Assembly (NCBI RefSeq): GCF_004801885.1
Contig: NZ_SSSM01000005.1
Coordinates: 496,001-560,000 of the forward strand
DNA: 64,000 bases
Direction: 5' to 3'
From: Naasia lichenicola
GTDB lineage: Bacteria > Actinomycetota > Actinomycetes > Actinomycetales > Microbacteriaceae
Shown: piece by piece, positions 23,920-31,797 of the stretch
Numbering within the stretch: the first letter of the stretch is position 1
How the letters are laid out: each line of letters starts with the position of its first letter
The notes under the pieces: generated by a model
Databases searched by the model: none
What the model was told of the DNA's origin: nothing
Seen by the model: the letters and a program-made list of their open reading frames with translations, nothing else
Position numbers and translations under genes: made by a program

Positions 23920-25125
23920 ATGACCAGCACGATCTCCACCCAGACCAGTCCGGTCAGCACTCTCGACGCAGTCGAGGAGCTGCACGCCGCGCTCGAGCAT
24001 CTCGCGCTGCACGCAGGCTCCGATCTTCACGTCGTGGCCGACTCCAAGCCGATGGCGCGCATCGACGGGTCCTTGAACCCGATCGACGGATGGCCCGCCT
24101 GGTCGGCGGACTTCGTCGCCGAGATGCTCACCTCGATCCTCACGGCGGCGCAGCTCGCGCGCTTCGAGGAGGAGCTCGAGCTCGACTTCGCCTACAGCCT
24201 CCCGGACGGCGCCCGCTTCCGCGTCAACATCTATCGCCAGCGCGGCAAGCTCGGCGCCGCATTCCGGCTCATCCCGAGTGTCATCGTGCCGCTCGCCGAA
24301 CTGGGCCTGCCAGCCGCCGTCAGCCAGTTCGCCGGCCTGCAGCGCGGACTCGTCCTCGTCACCGGTCCGACCGGCTCCGGCAAGTCCACGACGCTCGCCT
24401 CGCTGGTGCACCTCGCCAGCCAGACCCGCGCCGCGCACATCATGACCATCGAGGACCCGATCGAGTTCGTGCACACCAGCGGGACGTCGCTGATCAATCA
24501 GCGCGAGGTCGGCACCGACACCTACAGCCACGCGACCGCGATACGCCAGGCGCTCCGCCAGGACCCGGACATCATCCTTCTCGGCGAGCTGCGCGACATC
24601 GAGACCATCTCCGCCGCCCTCACCGCGGCAGAGACCGGCCACCTCGTCTTCGCCACGCTGCACACGCAGAGCGCCGCACAGACGGTCGACCGGATCATCG
24701 ATGCCTTCCCCGCCGACCAGCAGGATCAGGTCCGCCAGATGCTCGCCCTGACCCTCAAGGGCGTCGTCAGCCAGACCCTCGTGAAGAAGTCCACCGGATC
24801 CGGTCGGATGCTCGCCGCCGAAGTCCTCGTGGTCAACTCCGCGGCGTCGGCGATGATCCGCGAGGGCAAGGCCCACCAGATCGGCTCGATCATGGAGTCC
24901 GGACGCGATCTCGGCATGCAGACGATGGATCAGCACCTCAGCGCCCTCGTCGACGCCGACCTCGTCGAGGTGGAGACCGCGGTCGAATACGCCACCGAGC
25001 CGGCCGCACTGCGGAGCCGGCTCAATCGCGCGGTCCCGATCGCCGACGGCGAGGACTTCTACGCCCTGCTGATCGACGAGCCGGCCCCCGCGCATCGCGC
25101 GCCGACGCAGCGCCGCGCCGGCTGA
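23920..25125 (+). CDS. pilT: Type IV pilus retraction ATPase PilT (first copy)
   Basis: Hexameric ATPase of about 401 residues that drives pilus disassembly. The N-terminal PAS-like domain contains GSDLHVVADSKP. Walker A GPTGSGKST is near residue 150, the Asp box follows (IEDPIEF), Walker B is DPDIILLGELRD, and the His box is HLVFATLHTQ. The C-terminal part has the PilT-specific EGKAHQIGSIME and GMQTMDQHL. GGGGGACCCG before ATG 23920 supports the start. The stop overlaps the next gene as TGATG, coupling it to the third CxxC paralogue. Confidence 0.92.
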   Translation: MTSTISTQTSPVSTLDAVEELHAALEHLALHAGSDLHVVADSKPMARIDGSLNPIDGWPAWSADFVAEMLTSILTAAQLARFEEELELDFAYSLPDGARFRVNIYRQRGKLGAAFRLIPSVIVPLAELGLPAAVSQFAGLQRGLVLVTGPTGSGKSTTLASLVHLASQTRAAHIMTIEDPIEFVHTSGTSLINQREVGTDTYSHATAIRQALRQDPDIILLGELRDIETISAALTAAETGHLVFATLHTQSAAQTVDRIIDAFPADQQDQVRQMLALTLKGVVSQTLVKKSTGSGRMLAAEVLVVNSAASAMIREGKAHQIGSIMESGRDLGMQTMDQHLSALVDADLVEVETAVEYATEPAALRSRLNRAVPIADGEDFYALLIDEPAPAHRAPTQRRAG

Positions 25126-25754
25126 TGACCCCCTCCTTCGATCGCGCCCAGGATCCGCTCTCCGCTCACGCCATCCGCCCGTACCGCCTCGAGCGTCGCA
25201 TCGAGCGCACCCTGGGGGAGTGGCTCGCCTGGCTGCCCGCCTGGCAGCCGATGCCCGAGGCCATCATCGGCCGGGGGAGTGCGGCAGTCTGCTCGCTGTG
25301 CCCGCGCTACGTCGACGCCCTGGCTCTCGACGAGGTGCCGCACGCAGCGCTGCACGCGCTGGTCTCCACCATCGACGCCTACGTCGTGGAGCACTTCGTG
25401 CGCCACGCGAACGCCCGCTTCCCCGAGCTGGAGCGCGACGGACTCTGGACGGTCGTCGTCCTGGACGGCGTCGTGCGGGTGCTGTCCGCGATCGGCTGCG
25501 ACGTCGACGAGCTCGTCGATCCCGACGAGGATCCGATGGAGCCCGACCTCGAGGCCGAGGACGGCTTCATGTCGGCCCGCCAGGCCTCCGATGCCCGCAT
25601 CCGCCTGATCGCCGACTACTACGCCCTCTTCTCCTACGCCGCCGCCCGCCTCACCCGTCGTCGCCAGGAGATGATCTTCGCCGTACAGGAGTTCGTCGAG
25701 CCCGAGATCAGCCGCCTGGTGAGCCGCCTGATGGCCGACGTCACGGAGGCCTGA
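25125..25754 (+). CDS. Unrecognised CxxC protein, third of three paralogues
   Basis: 209-residue protein overlapping pilT by one base, so the two are probably made together. Core features are EWLAWLPAWQP (~27), CSLCPRYVDALALDE (~55-70), VPHAALHALV, EHFVRHANARFPELER, DVDELVDPDED (~125) and the C-terminal FVEPEISRLVSRLM. An acidic linker (MEPDLEAEDG) replaces that of the second copy. The tight coupling to pilT and its place before pilB make a pilus motor accessory or regulatory role likely, but nothing in the sequence states the activity. Confidence 0.65.
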   Translation: MTPSFDRAQDPLSAHAIRPYRLERRIERTLGEWLAWLPAWQPMPEAIIGRGSAAVCSLCPRYVDALALDEVPHAALHALVSTIDAYVVEHFVRHANARFPELERDGLWTVVVLDGVVRVLSAIGCDVDELVDPDEDPMEPDLEAEDGFMSARQASDARIRLIADYYALFSYAAARLTRRRQEMIFAVQEFVEPEISRLVSRLMADVTEA

Positions 25755-25784
25755 GCACGCCGCGTGAACCTCGAGTTCCTCCAC

Positions 25785-25842
25785 CCCCGAGTTGGGGCCC
25801 CGTGAAGAGGGGCTGATACCGACGCCCCGCGGGCCGTACCGT
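25785..25842 (+). promoter_or_regulatory. Candidate pilB promoter with CCCC-N5-GGGG palindrome
   Basis: CCCC-GAGTT-GGGG lies at 25785-25797 and a looser CCCC-N7-GGGG at 25798-25812. CTGATA (25813-25818), 18 bases, TACCGT (25837-25842) is a possible sigma-A promoter immediately downstream. The same palindrome type precedes several flagellar units. Confidence 0.45.
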
Positions 25843-25900
25843 GAATAGGCAAGCGGGGGAGGTACCTTCCTCCCCGGGGGACGCAAATGAAGAGGTACTC

Positions 25901-27565
25901 GTGACATCGCTCACCGAAGTTCTCGTGGTGCGCGGACTTCTGCCCGTCGACGCAATTGATCGAATCTCGGGCGGGTCCGACGACGAGGCACGCATCCGTG
26001 AATATCTCGCCGATGGCGTGATCAGCCCGGTCCAGGTGGCCACTGCGCGCGCAGCGCAGCTGGGGCTCGCCTTCGTGGAGCTCGCGGAGAAGACCGCCGA
26101 TCCGATCGCGACGGGCCTCGTGCCCTCTGCACTCTGCCGTCGTCACGCGGTGCTGCCGCTCGTGATCGAGCAGGGCCGACTGGTCCTCGCGATGAGCGAC
26201 CCGAACGACGTTCTCGCACTCGACGACGTGCGCGCCGCCGCAGCCATGCCGATCCGCCCGGTCGTCGCCGAGCATGTCGACCTCCTCGCCGCCATCGACC
26301 GGTTCTACCGCAACGACGGCGAGCTGAACGACCTCACCACCACCTTCGAGAGCGAGTCGCGCGACTCGCGCGTCGTCGAGGCCGATGCAGAGGACGGTGA
26401 GGACGACGCACCCATCGTGCGCTTCGTCAACCTGCTCGTCAGCCAGGCCATCAAGGACAACGCCTCCGACATCCACATCGAGCCGGGTGAGGAGGAGCTG
26501 CGCGTCCGCTACCGCATCGACGGCGTGCTCCACGAGGTGCAGCGTGCACCCCGCAACATCCAGGCCGGAGTCATCTCCCGACTGAAGATCATGTCGGAGA
26601 TCAACATCGCCGAGCGTCGCCGTCCCCAGGACGGCCGCATGTCGATCCGCCACGGCGGACGGCAGATCGACCTCCGCGTCGCGACACTGCCGACGGTGCA
26701 CGGCGAGAAGGTCGTCATGCGAATCCTCGACAACTCGAACACCAAGCGCGCGATGAGCGACCTGCAGCTGCTCGACCGCAACCTCAAGACGTTCGAGGCC
26801 TCGTACACGAAGCCCTACGGAATGATCCTCGTCACCGGCCCGACCGGTTCCGGAAAGTCGACCACTCTCTACACGACCCTGCACGCCGTCTCGAAGCCCG
26901 AGATCAACGTCATCACGGTCGAGGATCCGGTCGAGTACCGGATGGAGGGCATCAACCAGGTGCAGGTCAACCCCAAGGCGGGTCTGACCTTCGCGAGCGC
27001 GCTGCGCTCCATCCTGCGTTCCGACCCCGACGTCGTGCTCCTCGGTGAGATCCGCGACAAGGAGACGGCCCAGATCGCGATCGAGGCCTCCCTCACAGGC
27101 CACCTCGTGCTCTCTACCCTGCACACCAACGACGCTCCGAGCGCCGTGACCCGTCTCATCGAGATGGACATCGAGCCCTTCCTCGTCGGATCCGCACTCG
27201 ACTGCGTGGTCGCCCAGCGACTCGCCCGTCGCCTGTGCGACAAGTGCAAGGAAGAGCACAAGGTGGACGATGTCCGCCTCGACGCGCTCAAGTTCCCGGG
27301 AGCCGGCCTCACCGGCCAGGCCCCCATCTTCCGGCCCGTCGGCTGCGCCGCGTGCTCCGGCACGGGCTACCGCGGCCGTCTCGCCATCCACGAGGTGATG
27401 GCGGTCTCCGAGCAGATCGAGCGCCTCGCGGTGATGCGCTCGTCCAGCGCCGAGATCATGCGCACCGCTGTGGATGAGGGAATGATCACTCTCCGCCAAG
27501 ACGGATGGGCGAAGGTCCGCCAGGGCCTGACATCCATCGACGAAGTGCTCCGCGTCGTCGCCTGA
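25901..27565 (+). CDS. pilB: Type IV pilus assembly ATPase PilB
   Basis: Extension ATPase of about 554 residues. An N-terminal GSPII_E domain (residues ~1-145) precedes the motor domain, which has the CASDIHIEP-like NASDIHIEPGEE, Walker A GPTGSGKST near 315, Walker B DPDVVLLGEIRD and His box HLVLSTLHTN. A zinc-binding module is formed by CDKC and CAAC, typical of PilB and absent from PilT. GTG 25901 with AGAGG five bases upstream is preferred over ATG 25841. pilT2 follows after 16 bases. Confidence 0.93.
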   Translation: MTSLTEVLVVRGLLPVDAIDRISGGSDDEARIREYLADGVISPVQVATARAAQLGLAFVELAEKTADPIATGLVPSALCRRHAVLPLVIEQGRLVLAMSDPNDVLALDDVRAAAAMPIRPVVAEHVDLLAAIDRFYRNDGELNDLTTTFESESRDSRVVEADAEDGEDDAPIVRFVNLLVSQAIKDNASDIHIEPGEEELRVRYRIDGVLHEVQRAPRNIQAGVISRLKIMSEINIAERRRPQDGRMSIRHGGRQIDLRVATLPTVHGEKVVMRILDNSNTKRAMSDLQLLDRNLKTFEASYTKPYGMILVTGPTGSGKSTTLYTTLHAVSKPEINVITVEDPVEYRMEGINQVQVNPKAGLTFASALRSILRSDPDVVLLGEIRDKETAQIAIEASLTGHLVLSTLHTNDAPSAVTRLIEMDIEPFLVGSALDCVVAQRLARRLCDKCKEEHKVDDVRLDALKFPGAGLTGQAPIFRPVGCAACSGTGYRGRLAIHEVMAVSEQIERLAVMRSSSAEIMRTAVDEGMITLRQDGWAKVRQGLTSIDEVLRVVA

Positions 27566-27581
27566 CGATTCGGAAGAAGCC

Positions 27582-29186
27582 ATGACCGGGGGGATCAACA
27601 TGGACGACGAAGCGCAGACGGTGGACCACCACCGCGCACGCACCGTCTGGGACATCGGAGTCGACGAGACGCCGATGGGCGGCGACTACGCCGGCGCACC
27701 GCTGCACGGCGGGGAGCGCAAGCCCAGCGGACGACGCGCTCTGGGCACCGATACGGGATCCTTCACCGGACCCATCGACCTGTCGCACTCGCTCGACCTT
27801 CCGGCCGTCGCGAACGATGACGTCCTGGCCGAGGCAGTCTCGATGTCGAAGTACGTGACCGCCGAGATCGACACGATCTCCGATCAGGACGACCTCGATC
27901 TCGAGTTCGTCGCGCCGTCCGGACCGGCCTTCAAGTCGAGCTCGCCGGCCAGCGCCAGCGACGTCTCGATCATCCCGCCCGCCTCGCTGGCGGGACCGCT
28001 GCTCACCGATTCGCGCTACGCCGTCGGCGACAGCCCCGAGGCCACGCTGCGCGAGGCGCTCACCGCCGTCGTGGAGCAGGGCGCATCCGACCTGCACATC
28101 AGCTCCGGCGCCGCGCCCATGATCCGCATCGACGGCGGCCTGCGCCCGATCGAGGGCGCGCCGAGCTGGCAGCCCTCGCACGTCTCGGCGATCCTCCGCT
28201 CGATCATGACCGACGCGCAGCGCATCAAGTTCGCATCCGAGCTCGAGCTCGACTTCGCCTACGGCCTCAACGACCAGAGCCGATTCCGCGTCAACGTCTA
28301 CCAGCAGCGCGACTCGATGGGCGCCGCCTTCCGTCTGATCCCGACCAAGATCAAGACCCTCGAAGAGCTCGGTGTTCCCGACGTGGTCTCCCGCTTCGCT
28401 CAGCTTCCGCGTGGCCTCGTCCTGGTCACCGGCCCGACCGGCTCGGGCAAGTCGACCACTCTCGCCGCTCTGATCGACCTCGCGAACCGCACGCGCAGCG
28501 ACCACATCATGACGGTCGAGGACCCGATCGAGTTCCTGCACGAGAACAAGCGCTCGCTGGTCAACCAGCGCGAGGTCGGTGCCGACACGCACAGCTTCGG
28601 CGCCGCGCTCAAGCACGTGCTGCGTCAGGATCCGGACATCATCCTCATCGGCGAGCTCCGCGACCTCGAGACGATCAGCGTCGCGCTGACCGCCGCCGAG
28701 ACCGGCCACCTCGTGTTCGCGACCCTGCACACCCAGGACGCGCCGCAGACCATCGACCGTGTGATCGACGTGTTCCCGCCGAGCCAGCAGGGACAGGTAC
28801 GGGCCCAGCTCGCCGCCACCCTGCAGGGTGTCATCTGCCAGACCCTCGTCCGCAAGGCGGCCGGCAGCGGTCGTGCGGTGGCCACCGAGGTCCTCGCGAC
28901 CACCCCGGCCGTCGCCAACCTGATCCGCGAGGGCAAGACCTTCCAGGTGCACTCCGCCATGCAGGCGGGGCGCGACCTGGGCATGCACACCATGGATCAG
29001 CACCTCGCCGAGCTCGTCGGACAGGGCGTCATCACCCGCCAGGCCGCCGCCGAGAAGGCGCACGATCTCGAGGGACTCAGCCGCCTGCTCGGCAACGCCG
29101 GTCCGTCCGATGTCTCCCTGGCCCAAGGCACCTTCGGTGCGCCCATGGCCGGAATGGTCTCCGTAGGACAGGCAGGCAAGCGCTGA
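27582..29186 (+). CDS. PilT-family ATPase with N-terminal extension (second copy)
   Basis: Second PilT-type ATPase, 534 residues. The first ~145 residues are a low-complexity acidic extension that the other copy lacks. The PilT domain follows, with GASDLHISSGAAP, Walker A GPTGSGKST, Walker B DPDIILIGELRD, His box HLVFATLHTQ, EGKTFQVHSAMQ and GMHTMDQHL. The motor core is very close to the copy at 23920. ATG 27582 is given; ATG 27600, with GGGGGGA eight bases upstream, is an equally good start. The stop overlaps pilC by one base. It may be a PilT or a PilU-like partner. Confidence 0.9.
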   Translation: MTGGINMDDEAQTVDHHRARTVWDIGVDETPMGGDYAGAPLHGGERKPSGRRALGTDTGSFTGPIDLSHSLDLPAVANDDVLAEAVSMSKYVTAEIDTISDQDDLDLEFVAPSGPAFKSSSPASASDVSIIPPASLAGPLLTDSRYAVGDSPEATLREALTAVVEQGASDLHISSGAAPMIRIDGGLRPIEGAPSWQPSHVSAILRSIMTDAQRIKFASELELDFAYGLNDQSRFRVNVYQQRDSMGAAFRLIPTKIKTLEELGVPDVVSRFAQLPRGLVLVTGPTGSGKSTTLAALIDLANRTRSDHIMTVEDPIEFLHENKRSLVNQREVGADTHSFGAALKHVLRQDPDIILIGELRDLETISVALTAAETGHLVFATLHTQDAPQTIDRVIDVFPPSQQGQVRAQLAATLQGVICQTLVRKAAGSGRAVATEVLATTPAVANLIREGKTFQVHSAMQAGRDLGMHTMDQHLAELVGQGVITRQAAAEKAHDLEGLSRLLGNAGPSDVSLAQGTFGAPMAGMVSVGQAGKR

Positions 29187-30418
29187 TGTCGATGGCAGTC
29201 AAGCAGTTCGACTACAAGAGTCGGAACACCGGCGGCAAGCTCATCAAGGGCCGCCTCGACGCGACCACTGAAGCGGCCGCGGTCGGCAAGCTCCGCAACA
29301 TGGGGCTCACCCCGATCTCGGTCAACGAGTTCAGCGCCGGCACCGGCCTGCAGCGCGAGATCGCCATTCCGGGCATGACGAAGGGCGTCGGGCTCAAGGA
29401 GCTCTCGGTCTTCAGCCGTCAGATGGCGACCATGCTCTCCGCCGGCCTCACCCTGCTCAAGACGCTGACGATCCTCTCGGACCAGACCGAGCACCCGAAG
29501 CTCAAGAGCATCCTCACCAAGGTGACCGCCGAAGTCGAGTCGGGAACCTCTTTCTCGGCCGCGCTCTCGCAGCACTCCAAGACCTTCCCGCCGCTGATGA
29601 TCAACATGATCCGCGCGGGTGAGACCGGCGGATTCCTCGACGGCGCCCTCGGCACCGTGGCCACCAACTTCGAGAAGGAGGCCAAGCTCCGCGCGACCAT
29701 CAAGTCGGCGATGGCCTACCCGGTGATGGTGCTCATCATGTCGCTGGTCGCGGTCGTGCTCATGCTGACCTTCATCGTGCCCGTCTTCAAGACCATGTTC
29801 GAAGGGCTCGGTGGCGGACTGCCCCTGCCGACCCAGTTCCTCGTCACGGTATCCGAGAACATGCCCTGGATCCTTCCGGTCCTCATCGGCTCGATCATCG
29901 CCGGCCGGGTCTGGTGGGCGCGCAATGGCGACAAGGAGTCGGTGCGCAGCAAGGTCGACTCCCTGAAGATCCGACTGCCCGTCTTCGGAATGCTGATCAA
30001 GAAGATCGCCATCGCCCGCTTCACCCGCAACTTCGCCGACATGATCGGCGCCGGTGTGCCGATCCTCTCCGCCCTCGCGACGGTCGGCTCGACCTCGGGC
30101 AACTGGGTCCTCGAGAAGGCCGCCGAGCGCATCGGCGAGTCGGTCAGGCAGGGCCGGCCCATCGCCGAGCAGCTCATCCAGGAGAAGGTCTTCCCGCCGA
30201 TGGTCACCCAGATGGTGGCGGTCGGTGAGGACTCTGGTGCGCTCGAGACCATGCTCCTCAAGGTGTCGGAGTTCTACGACACCGAGATCGAAGCCACGAC
30301 AGCCGCGCTGACCTCTCTCATCGAGCCCCTCCTCATCGCCTTCCTCGGCGTCGTGGTCGGCGGAATGATCATCGCGCTCTACATGCCCATCTTCAGCATC
30401 GCCACCGTCGTCAAGTGA
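29186..30418 (+). CDS. pilC: Type IV pilus inner-membrane platform protein PilC
   Basis: 410-residue polytopic membrane protein that couples the PilB/PilT motors to pilin insertion. It has the two T2SSF/GspF repeats: the first around FSRQMATMLSAGLTLLKTL and MIRAGETGGFLDGAL, the second around FTRNFADMIGAGVPILSAL and VAVGEDSGALETML. Three membrane segments are seen, near 170, 225 and 380-405. It starts within the pilT2 stop codon. pilA follows after 26 bases. Confidence 0.93.
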   Translation: MSMAVKQFDYKSRNTGGKLIKGRLDATTEAAAVGKLRNMGLTPISVNEFSAGTGLQREIAIPGMTKGVGLKELSVFSRQMATMLSAGLTLLKTLTILSDQTEHPKLKSILTKVTAEVESGTSFSAALSQHSKTFPPLMINMIRAGETGGFLDGALGTVATNFEKEAKLRATIKSAMAYPVMVLIMSLVAVVLMLTFIVPVFKTMFEGLGGGLPLPTQFLVTVSENMPWILPVLIGSIIAGRVWWARNGDKESVRSKVDSLKIRLPVFGMLIKKIAIARFTRNFADMIGAGVPILSALATVGSTSGNWVLEKAAERIGESVRQGRPIAEQLIQEKVFPPMVTQMVAVGEDSGALETMLLKVSEFYDTEIEATTAALTSLIEPLLIAFLGVVVGGMIIALYMPIFSIATVVK

Positions 30419-30444
30419 CCTCGGAACACCAGGGAGCCACAACC

Positions 30445-30885
30445 ATGTCCATCGCATCCACGCTTCAGCGCGCCCAGAGGCGCCTCGACGAGCGGAAACG
30501 CGACGAAGGGTTCACCCTCATCGAGCTGCTGGTGGTCGTCATCATCATCGGCATCCTCGCCGCGATCGCCATCCCGGTCTACATCGGGGTGCAGAACAAC
30601 GCGAAGGACACTGCGGTCAAGTCGGACCTCGCCCAGGCGAAGATCGCCGTCATCTCCTTCTACACGGACGGGGGGACCGGCACGCCGACTCTGTCCACCT
30701 CCGGGTTGGGCAACTACGGGTTCTCGCTGACCACTACGGCCTATTCAGCTGCCGCCAATCAGCCGGCGTTCGGAGGCACCGCACCGACATCAGGTACGGC
30801 GGCGTTCTGCGTCCAGGCCACGAGCATCACTGGAACCGTCTTCAGTGTCACCAGGGCCACTGCCGTGACGAAAGCAGCCTGCTGA
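30445..30885 (+). CDS. pilA: Type IV pilin, copy 1
   Basis: 146-residue class A prepilin. A basic leader of about 23 residues ends in DEG, and mature Phe1 is followed by TLIELLVVVIIIGILAAIA with Glu5, the processing and assembly signature. After the N-terminal helix (to NNAKD) the globular part is short and Thr/Ser-rich with two Cys near the C-terminus (AAFC, KAAC) that could form the D-region disulphide. AGGGAG ahead of ATG 30445 sets the start. A strong terminator follows immediately. Confidence 0.92.
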   Translation: MSIASTLQRAQRRLDERKRDEGFTLIELLVVVIIIGILAAIAIPVYIGVQNNAKDTAVKSDLAQAKIAVISFYTDGGTGTPTLSTSGLGNYGFSLTTTAYSAAANQPAFGGTAPTSGTAAFCVQATSITGTVFSVTRATAVTKAAC

Positions 30886-30900
30886 CCCGAGCGGAACAAT

Positions 30901-30942
30901 AGAAGAGGCGGCGCGGATTTCCGCGCCGCCTCTTCTTTTGTT
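30901..30942 (+). terminator. Rho-independent terminator between the two pilA genes
   Basis: Perfect 17-bp stem (30901-30917 with 20-36 of the same block) and a TT loop, followed by TTTGTT. It starts 16 bases after the pilA1 stop, so most pilT2-pilC-pilA1 transcripts should end here. Confidence 0.88.
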
Positions 30943-30962
30943 CTGTCGGCTGCGCTTTTCCC

Positions 30963-30986
30963 AGCCCCTTCTTGGAGGGGCTTTTC
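30963..30986 (+). terminator. Second, weaker terminator before pilA2
   Basis: AGCCCCT and AGGGGCT (30963-30969, 30976-30982) pair over 7 bp and are followed by TTTC. It reinforces the stronger structure just upstream. The remaining 200 bases to pilA2 contain AT-rich elements (TAACTT 31111, TATAAA 31167) that may be -10 boxes, without clear -35 partners. Confidence 0.5.
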
Positions 30987-31191
30987 TGATATTCCGAACG
31001 GCGAGGTTGCTGCCAGACGGTAAAGAAAATCCGGGCTGGCCCCCGAAGTGGAGATGAGGAAAACCCTAAAACCCCCCATACGTGGTCTACGCAGCGGTGT
31101 CAAGTATCTCTAACTTTGAACATGTCGGGGCGCCGTAGTAAACGGGGGAAACGCTCGGTCTCAACCTATAAACAGGAATGGAAACCTCGAA

Positions 31192-31626
31192 ATGATCCGC
31201 ATGTCAGACGCGCTCGCGCGTCACCAGGACCGCAAGGCGAAGGGCGAAGAGGGCTTCACCCTCATCGAGCTCCTCGTGGTCGTCATCATCATCGGCATCC
31301 TTGCCGCCATCGCCATCCCGGTGTACATCGGTGTGCAGAACAACGCGAAGGACAAGTCGGCTCAGTCGGACCTGACCAACGCCAAGACTGCTGTCATCGC
31401 GTACTACGCCGATGGCAAGACCACCGCCGTCACCACGGCCAACGCCTCCACCGTGCTTGCGGACTACGGCTTCGCCGCGGGCGCCGCCAACACGTTCTCC
31501 GTCATCTCGGCCTCCACCACGACGAGCCAGATGTGCCTCAAGTCGATCAGCGCCACCACCACCGCGTGGTACATCACAGCGAGCACTGGTCCCAGCACCA
31601 CCGCTTGCACCGCCACCTCGCCGTAA
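31192..31626 (+). CDS. pilA: Type IV pilin, copy 2
   Basis: 144-residue prepilin, near-identical to copy 1 through the leader cleavage site (EEG, then Phe1 and Glu5) and helix, and different in the globular part. Two Cys (QMCLK and TACTA) could form the D-region disulphide. ATG 31192 is given; ATG 31201 in frame is an alternative. It has terminators on both sides and so is probably its own, strongly expressed unit, making it the better candidate for major pilin. Confidence 0.9.
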   Translation: MIRMSDALARHQDRKAKGEEGFTLIELLVVVIIIGILAAIAIPVYIGVQNNAKDKSAQSDLTNAKTAVIAYYADGKTTAVTTANASTVLADYGFAAGAANTFSVISASTTTSQMCLKSISATTTAWYITASTGPSTTACTATSP

Positions 31627-31645
31627 TCGAGGTGAGCTAGCAGAT

Positions 31646-31680
31646 CTGTGGGGCGTCGCGCATGTCGCGGCGCCCCACAG
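31646..31680 (+). terminator. Terminator after pilA2
   Basis: Arms 31646-31660 and 31666-31680 pair over 15 bp with one G-U type difference and a CATGT loop, 20 bases after the pilA2 stop. No T tract. Confidence 0.75.
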
Positions 31681-31797
31681 GTCCGGCCGTAGGCCACAAT
31701 GCACCAAGGCTCCATCCGGGGGGATGCGGGCCGGCAGCATCGCAGCGAGAGCTGCACCAGCAGTACACAGCATCAGACACCTGGGGGAGGTGGATCC

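Noticed and set aside
31116-31640. 174-residue frame overlapping pilA2 in another frame
   Set aside because: Arg/His-rich shadow of pilA2; the pilin frame has the prepilin signature.
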